Origin: Pyxidicoccus caerfyrddinensis
Lineage (GTDB): Bacteria; Myxococcota; Myxococcia; Myxococcales; Myxococcaceae
Direction of reading: 5' to 3'
Assembly: GCF_010894405.1 (NCBI RefSeq)
Contig: NZ_JAAIYA010000029.1
Span: forward strand, 1 to 64,000
Length of the DNA: 64,000 nt
Shown: piece by piece, positions 62,547 through 64,000 of the stretch
How the letters are laid out: each line of letters begins with the position of its first letter
How positions within the stretch are numbered: the stretch's first letter is position 1
Translations under genes and position numbers: made by a program
Notes under the pieces: generated by a model
Database searches by the model: none
The model's input: only the letters and a program-made list of their open reading frames with translations
What the model was told of the DNA's origin: nothing

Positions 62547-63916
62547 CTCCGGTCCGGAACCGCCTGCCGGCGCTCGGCCGGCGGGGCTTCCAGGTCCATG
62601 GCCGCCATGTAGACGACATTCCGGGTGCCCCGCTTGCCCCGGTACATGGCCCGGTCGGACAAATCCAACAGCGTGGCCTTGTCCCGGGCGTGCTCGGGGA
62701 AGCTGGCCACGCCGATGCAGGTGGTGACGCCCAGCGACAGCCCCTCGCGCGAGAGGAAGCGATGCGTCTCCATGGTGCGGCGGATGCGCTCCGCCACCTT
62801 GAGCGCCCCGCCCGAGTCGGTGTTCCGCAGCAGCACGACGTACTCGTCGCCGCCGTAGCGGGCCACCACGTCCGGGTCTCTCACGCAGCCCTTCACCACA
62901 CGCGCCGTCTCCACCAGCAGCTTGGAGCCCACCAGGTGGCCGTGCGTGTCGTTGATGGACTTGAAGTGGTCCAGGTCCAGGAACAGCAGGCTGAAGGGGC
63001 GCTGCATCTGGAGTGAGTCCTGCACCTCGCGGTCCAGCACCATGTGCAGGTAGCGCGTGTTGAAGAGGCGGGTGAGGTCGTCGACGTACGCCAGGTCCTC
63101 CACCGCCGCGAAGCGCCCGAGGTTGCGCAGCGCCAGCGCCCAGTTGCGCACGAGGTAGCCGGCCGTCTCGCCCGTCCACTCCGCGCCCGCGCCGCGGAAG
63201 AAGAGCACCGCGTGCCCCAGCACCGCGTCGCCCTCCACGGCGGGGATGGAGAGGGCGCGCGGGAAGGACGCGTCCAGCCCCTCGAGCTCGCGAGGCGCGC
63301 GCGCGTCCGCCAGCTGGGAGATGAGCGTGGCGACCAGCGACTCTTCCACTTCGGAGGGCAGGCCGCGCGTGCCCTGGAGCCGCAGCCCGGAGGCGTCCCG
63401 CTCCAGCAGCACCACCGCGGTGGCGGCGGCCATGGCCTGCAGTGCGCTCGCAGTGGCGGTGGCCAGCTTCTCCCGGTCCAGCGTGGTGGCGATGCGCTGC
63501 CCGGCCTCCAGCATGGCGACGTGCCGGCGCAGGGACGCGTTCTCCTGCATCAAATCGCGGGTGGTGAGGGCGCGGCGGACGGCGTGCTGGAGGGCCTCCG
63601 GGGCCACGGGCTTGACGAGGTACTCGGCCGCGCCGCTCTTGATGGCGCGCACTGCGGGGGCCACCTTCTCCAGGCCGGTGATGACCACCACCTCCACGCC
63701 GGGGTGGCGCTCGCGCACGTAGCGCAGCACCTCCATCCCGTCGCCACCGGGGAGGATGAGGTCCGTCACCACCGCGTCGAAGCGGTCCGCGGCAAGCACC
63801 TCACGTGCGTCCTGCAGGGTGCCCACCGCCGTGACGGCGTGGCCCACGGCCGTGAGGTAGTCGCCGTAGAGGGTGCGGGCGATCTTTTCGTCGTCGACGA
63901 GGAGGATGCGCGCCAT
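62543..63916 (-). CDS. REC-GGDEF response regulator, probable diguanylate cyclase
   Basis: A 457-residue protein; the ATG at 63916 begins MARILLVDDEK, so the receiver is complete. The receiver (1-120) has D8/D9, the acceptor D52 (AVVTDLILPG), T/G in VVITGLEK, and the Lys in YLVKPVAP. Residues about 130-285 look GAF-like. The GGDEF domain (about 290-445) has FLDLDHFKSINDTHGH, the active site GGDEY at 355-359 (an accepted variant of GGDEF) and an RDPD inhibitory site five residues before it. It probably makes cyclic di-GMP when phosphorylated, with product feedback. Its stop codon overlaps the end of the convergent encC gene by a few bases. The partner kinase is unknown. Confidence 0.9.
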   Translation of the reverse strand: MARILLVDDEKIARTLYGDYLTAVGHAVTAVGTLQDAREVLAADRFDAVVTDLILPGGDGMEVLRYVRERHPGVEVVVITGLEKVAPAVRAIKSGAAEYLVKPVAPEALQHAVRRALTTRDLMQENASLRRHVAMLEAGQRIATTLDREKLATATASALQAMAAATAVVLLERDASGLRLQGTRGLPSEVEESLVATLISQLADARAPRELEGLDASFPRALSIPAVEGDAVLGHAVLFFRGAGAEWTGETAGYLVRNWALALRNLGRFAAVEDLAYVDDLTRLFNTRYLHMVLDREVQDSLQMQRPFSLLFLDLDHFKSINDTHGHLVGSKLLVETARVVKGCVRDPDVVARYGGDEYVVLLRNTDSGGALKVAERIRRTMETHRFLSREGLSLGVTTCIGVASFPEHARDKATLLDLSDRAMYRGKRGTRNVVYMAAMDLEAPPAERRQAVPDRS

Positions 63917-63966
63917 CTCGCGGAAGGGCTTAGCACCAAGGGGCGGAAGGCTGCTAGGGTAGGGCC

Positions 63967-64000
63967 GTGTCACCCTTCGAAAGCGGACGCCGGCTCTGCC
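63967..64000 (+). CDS. Possible start of a divergent gene (partial)
   Basis: A GTG at 63967 opens a frame reading MSPFESGRRLC up to the right edge, 50 bp from the divergent GGDEF start and preceded by the purine-rich AGGGTAGGG. Too little is present to identify it. Confidence 0.25.
   Translation, partial: MSPFESGRRLC

Overview
This is a high-GC window from a myxobacterium of the Myxococcus/Corallococcus/Pyxidicoccus kind. The evidence is a groEL without groES that lies a few genes from an encC-type encapsulin cargo gene ending in LTVGSLRR, many lipoproteins with Asp/Ala/Gly linkers, very long RHS and Ig/TIG proteins, and almost no TTA, CTA or TCA codons. From memory, the right-hand order (groEL, lipoprotein, hybrid kinase, encC, REC-GGDEF) follows the M. 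xanthus region around MXAN_4467 to MXAN_4463.

Left flank (1-902): the tail of an unidentified gene, a VOC/glyoxalase-like frame that lacks its N-terminus, and a MAPEG membrane protein. A 67-bp piece of the selenocysteine tRNA gene follows at 903-969.

Centre (970-53946): a block bounded by direct repeats of the tRNA-Sec 3' half. The intact tRNA-Sec (UCA anticodon, 8-bp acceptor stem, long variable arm, encoded CCA) is at 53948-54046 on the minus strand. The broken copy is 53,044 bp away in the same orientation. This is the geometry of an island integrated at selC, although no integrase is visible. The block holds three parvulin-type (SurA-like) lipoproteins, a 10,700-residue secreted protein, a 5,042-residue RHS lipoprotein with a variable C-terminal tip, a SUKH-3 immunity protein and a kelch-type lipoprotein. 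Five of these genes (parvulin B, giant protein, parvulin C, RHS toxin, SUKH-3) form one apparent operon of about 49.6 kb, with ATGA stop/start overlaps at three of its four junctions. I infer a dedicated export and folding system: periplasmic lipoprotein chaperones serving two enormous surface proteins, the second of which is a polymorphic toxin carrying its own immunity gene.

Right flank (54047-64000), probably host backbone: a TetR regulator divergent from an NAD-dependent epimerase across paired operators; a TPR-zincin metallopeptidase; a single-domain response regulator; a solitary groEL under a sigma70-like promoter with a CIRCE operator and followed by a strong terminator; a beta-propeller lipoprotein translationally coupled to a hybrid histidine kinase; the encapsulin cargo ferritin encC; and a REC-GGDEF diguanylate cyclase. 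The last bases may begin another gene.
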